Below, in pieces: positions 62,076-64,000 of a stretch of DNA of 64,000 nt. Made by a program: the position numbers and the translations under genes. A model generated the notes under the pieces. The model was not told the origin of the DNA. It did not search any database and was given only the letters and a program-made list of their open reading frames with translations. This DNA comes from Candidatus Eiseniibacteriota bacterium (lineage in GTDB: Bacteria > Eisenbacteria > RBG-16-71-46 > CAIMUX01). Location of the stretch: NCBI GenBank assembly GCA_016712505.1, contig JADJQY010000005.1, positions 295,498 to 359,497 of the forward strand, written 5' to 3'. Position 1 is the stretch's first letter. Each line of letters starts with the position of its first letter.

Positions 62076-62704
62076 CTAGCGCGGCAGGCGGGGGCCGAGG
62101 TCGGCGACAATCAGCGACTCGATCTGGTCGGGATCGAGCGCGGCATCGAGCTGGAGGATACGGTCGGGCTCCTTACGGGCGAGCGCCAGGTAGGCCCGAC
62201 GGACGGAGCGGGGAAAGGCGAGCGCCTCGGATTCCAGACGATCGAGGGAGGCGGCGCCACGCCGGCGCGGATCCGCGCCAGCCCGATGCGCGGATCGAGA
62301 TCGAAAAAGGTAGGTCCGGTCCGGCCGCCGTTCCGCGGTCGCCCACGCATTCAGACGCTCCACGCGCCCACGGCCCAGCTTCCGTCCGCCCCCTGGTACG
62401 CGACCGAGGCGTCGCCGAACCGGTCACAGAGGACGATCGCGCCGGCCTCGAGCGCGGGGAGGATCCGGTTCGCGCATCGCGCTGCGCCCGGCTCGCGACG
62501 TAGAGACAGAGCTCGGTCCACGGAGCCATCCGGTATGGCCTCGATCGAGCAGGACGGCGCGGATCCGCTCCCGATCTCGGTCCCTCCCGGCTCCCACCCG
62601 CAGGACGGCGTGACCGGCGCGGACCAATCGTGCGCGAGCCGATCGATCTGCGTGGTCTTGCCCGCCCCTTCGGTCCCCTCGAAGCCGAGAAAGAGCCCCG
62701 CCAT
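62076..62704 (-). pseudogene. tmk: Thymidylate kinase, frameshifted
   Basis: Essential dTMP kinase. ATG 62704 gives MAGLFLGFEGTEGAGKTTQI with the P-loop and DRLAHDW; later frames supply VDRALSLRREPGAARCANRI and ALEAGAIVLCDRFGDASVAY (DR-motif and LID), then VERLNAWATAERRPDRTYLF and the C-terminal AYLALARKEPDRILQLDAAL...IESLIVADL. Total span of 629 nt equals a normal 209-residue enzyme if indels are removed. An essential gene broken several times argues for sequence error. Confidence 0.85.
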
Positions 62705-63303
62705 CAGGCTCCCCGGCTCCCGCGACGCACCACCGCGAGGCGCTGCAGGAAGGTGATGTGGCTCCAGGAGCGCCAGGATGCTCAGGGATCCAGGGGGCGC
62801 TCCGCTCCCCGAGCAACGCGAGGAGCAGGAGCAACGGAGAGACGTTCAGGGCGTTCGAGGATCCCGACCTCGCAGGGAATGCCCAACCCTTCGCTGCGGG
62901 CGCGGACGTACGAGACGAGGAACGATCCGATCCCGACCAACACCCCGGAGACACCGATCAACCACTCCAGGGAGGCGCGCCGCGAGTCCGAGGGTGATCC
63001 CGGCCAGGACAGCCCTCACCGTAGCGATCGAGGGCCGAGTCGAGCGCCGCCCCGAACTTGGTTCCGTTGCCCCGCCGGCGCGCGCCACCGCGCCATCGAA
63101 CAGGTCGCAGAGCGCTGGCCAGTAGCCAGCCGAACGCCTGCCAGATAGGCTCCGCGATAGAACGCCAGCGCAGCCGGCACCGCGACGACCACTCAGCCAG
63201 GGTCACCCAGTCGGCCCGGATCCCGAGCGCTGCGAGCCCACGCCCGATCGGCCCGGCCGCCCCCGCGCACCGACCGCTTCAACCACGATTTCAGCGCGTC
63301 CAT
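62704..63303 (-). pseudogene. CDP-alcohol phosphatidyltransferase (PgsA-like), frameshifted
   Basis: Begins MDALKSWLKRSV at ATG 63303, overlapping the rsmI end. The active-site motif is readable as ALCDLFDGAVARAGG followed in another frame by TKFGAALDSALDRYGE, i.e. DxxDGxxAR...GxxxDxxxD. Later frames give SSLEWLIGVSGVLVGIGSFLVSYVRARSEG without its first two residues and end ITFLQRLAVVRRGSRGA at a TGA overlapping the tmk ATG (TGATG). Span of 600 nt matches a 199-residue membrane enzyme. Product alcohol not assignable; phosphatidylglycerophosphate or phosphatidylinositol-phosphate synthase are candidates. Confidence 0.75.
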
Positions 63304-63960
63304 TCGGCGTGTCGATCGCGCGGTGCGAACACCAGCGCTGACTCTCCTTTCACCGTCCCGGGCAGGCCGGCCCAGCAACTCGGCCGCAACCCCACCGTGA
63401 TCTCCTCGTGCGGTTTGGTCATCTGCGACAGATCGCGATCGGTCGGTCCGGGCAGGCAGCCTGAGCCACCTCGAGGCAGGCGCGAAGGAGATACCGCGGA
63501 GTCTCGAACACCACCACCGTCCGCTCTCCTGCGCAACCCTCGCGGAGAAAGGTCTCCCGCAGTCCCGACGTGGCCGGAACATACCCTGAGAAGAGAAACG
63601 GTTCAGGGGGAATCCGGAGAGCAGGAGGGCCGTGGTCACGGCGGATGCCCCGGGCAGCACGTCGACTCCGATTCGCCCCGCCGCGCGGCGCTATGGCGAG
63701 GAGGAATCCGGGGTCGGAGATTCCCGGCATCCCGGCGTCGGTGATCAGGGCGCCGCCGTTCGCCCGCAGCATCCGCTCCAGCAGACGGCACATCGTGGTG
63801 CTCGTTGTGCGCGTGATGGGAGAAGACCGGGCGATCGATGTCGAAGGCGGAAAGGAGGATTCGCGCGTCGGGTATCCTCGGCCGCGATCAAGTCGACCTG
63901 CTTCAGGACCTTGGGAGGCGCGCAGCGTGATGTCATCGAGGTTACCGCTGTGGCAAATTC
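63291..63960 (-). pseudogene. rsmI: 16S rRNA (cytidine-1402-2'-O)-methyltransferase RsmI, frameshifted
   Basis: Readable RsmI blocks across frames: GNLDDITLRAS and KVLKQVDLIAAEDTRRA near the N-terminus (63880-63950), HNEHHDVP region, GGALITDAGMPGISDPGFLL (SAM-binding SDAGTPGISDPG equivalent), FLFSGYVPATSGLRETFL, ERTVVVFETPRYLLRACLEV, PDRPIAICR, MTKPHEEITVG and the end ESALVFAPRD at stop 63291. N-terminal boundary is approximate; a larger deletion seems to affect the first residues. Multiple indels. Confidence 0.8.
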
Positions 63961-64000
63961 AAGGTGAGATGTCCGGGCCGGTCCCTTGGGGGGACCGAGG

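Overview
The window is a GC-rich (roughly two-thirds G+C by eye) bacterial contig, gene-dense and mostly transcribed on the minus strand. Secreted proteins end in FlgD-like/sorting-type C-terminal domains (NPFNP...VYDVNGRKV...GVYW pattern). Lamin-tail-domain proteins, OmpP1/PorV-like barrels and several membrane glycosyltransferase-TPR fusions are also present. Together these suggest a Gram-negative member of the FCB superphylum, possibly a Candidatus Eisenbacteria-type lineage. The taxon is inferred; no rRNA or tRNA gene is present to test it.

Layout. 1-5.0 kb: central metabolism on the minus strand (aroB, aroQ, accB, an amber-interrupted pilT, partial accC). 5.1-7.8 kb: an envelope-stress style operon (ECF sigma factor, zinc-finger anti-sigma factor, PDZ protein whose protease triad has been lost). 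8.0-9.9 kb: plus-strand lipoprotein with a single CxxCH motif and an outer-membrane barrel. 10-24 kb: a long housekeeping block read from 24 kb down to 10 kb (lamin-tail protein, heptose kinase and adenylyltransferase, COG2403 GTPase, sucC-sucD, ndk, DUF177, rpmF, plsX, fabH, fabD, fabG, acpP, fabF, rnc). 24.4-33.4 kb: TPR membrane proteins, a lipoprotein MsrB-MsrA fusion, carbamate kinase, an aminotransferase and a GIY-YIG protein. 33.5-40.8 kb: a surface module (beta-barrel-like protein, lamin-tail/FlgD protein, VWA membrane protein) and a CDP-alcohol phosphatidyltransferase. 40.9-54.3 kb: pyruvate phosphate dikinase, then a secretion/glycosylation cluster (two GT-C-like/TPR proteins, a WD40-type propeller, two related lipoproteins). 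54.4-56.3 kb: a class-C-like group II intron sitting directly behind a strong intrinsic terminator. 56.3-59.6 kb: a large secreted protein with a long leader. 60-64 kb: larC, larB, tmk, a phosphatidyltransferase and rsmI, all broken by 1-2 nt indels, which looks like low consensus quality at a contig end.

Gene interplay. The plsX-fab-acpP genes with accB/accC make fatty acids. The phosphatidyltransferases and heptose genes feed the envelope. The sigma/anti-sigma/PDZ operon probably senses envelope stress. The GT-C/TPR proteins lie beside secreted proteins and lipoproteins that could be their substrates.

Non-coding signals are informative. Several sigma-70-like promoters with 16-19 bp spacers can be read (TTGACC/TTGACA plus TAnnnT). 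Six loci carry unrelated 15-18 bp intergenic tandem repeats beginning at or shortly after stop codons. Two lamin-tail genes share a GACGAC/GTCGTC hairpin that masks the ribosome binding site. One promoter predicts a leaderless mRNA. These are the most interesting features of the window; no defence island, CRISPR array or prophage was recognised.
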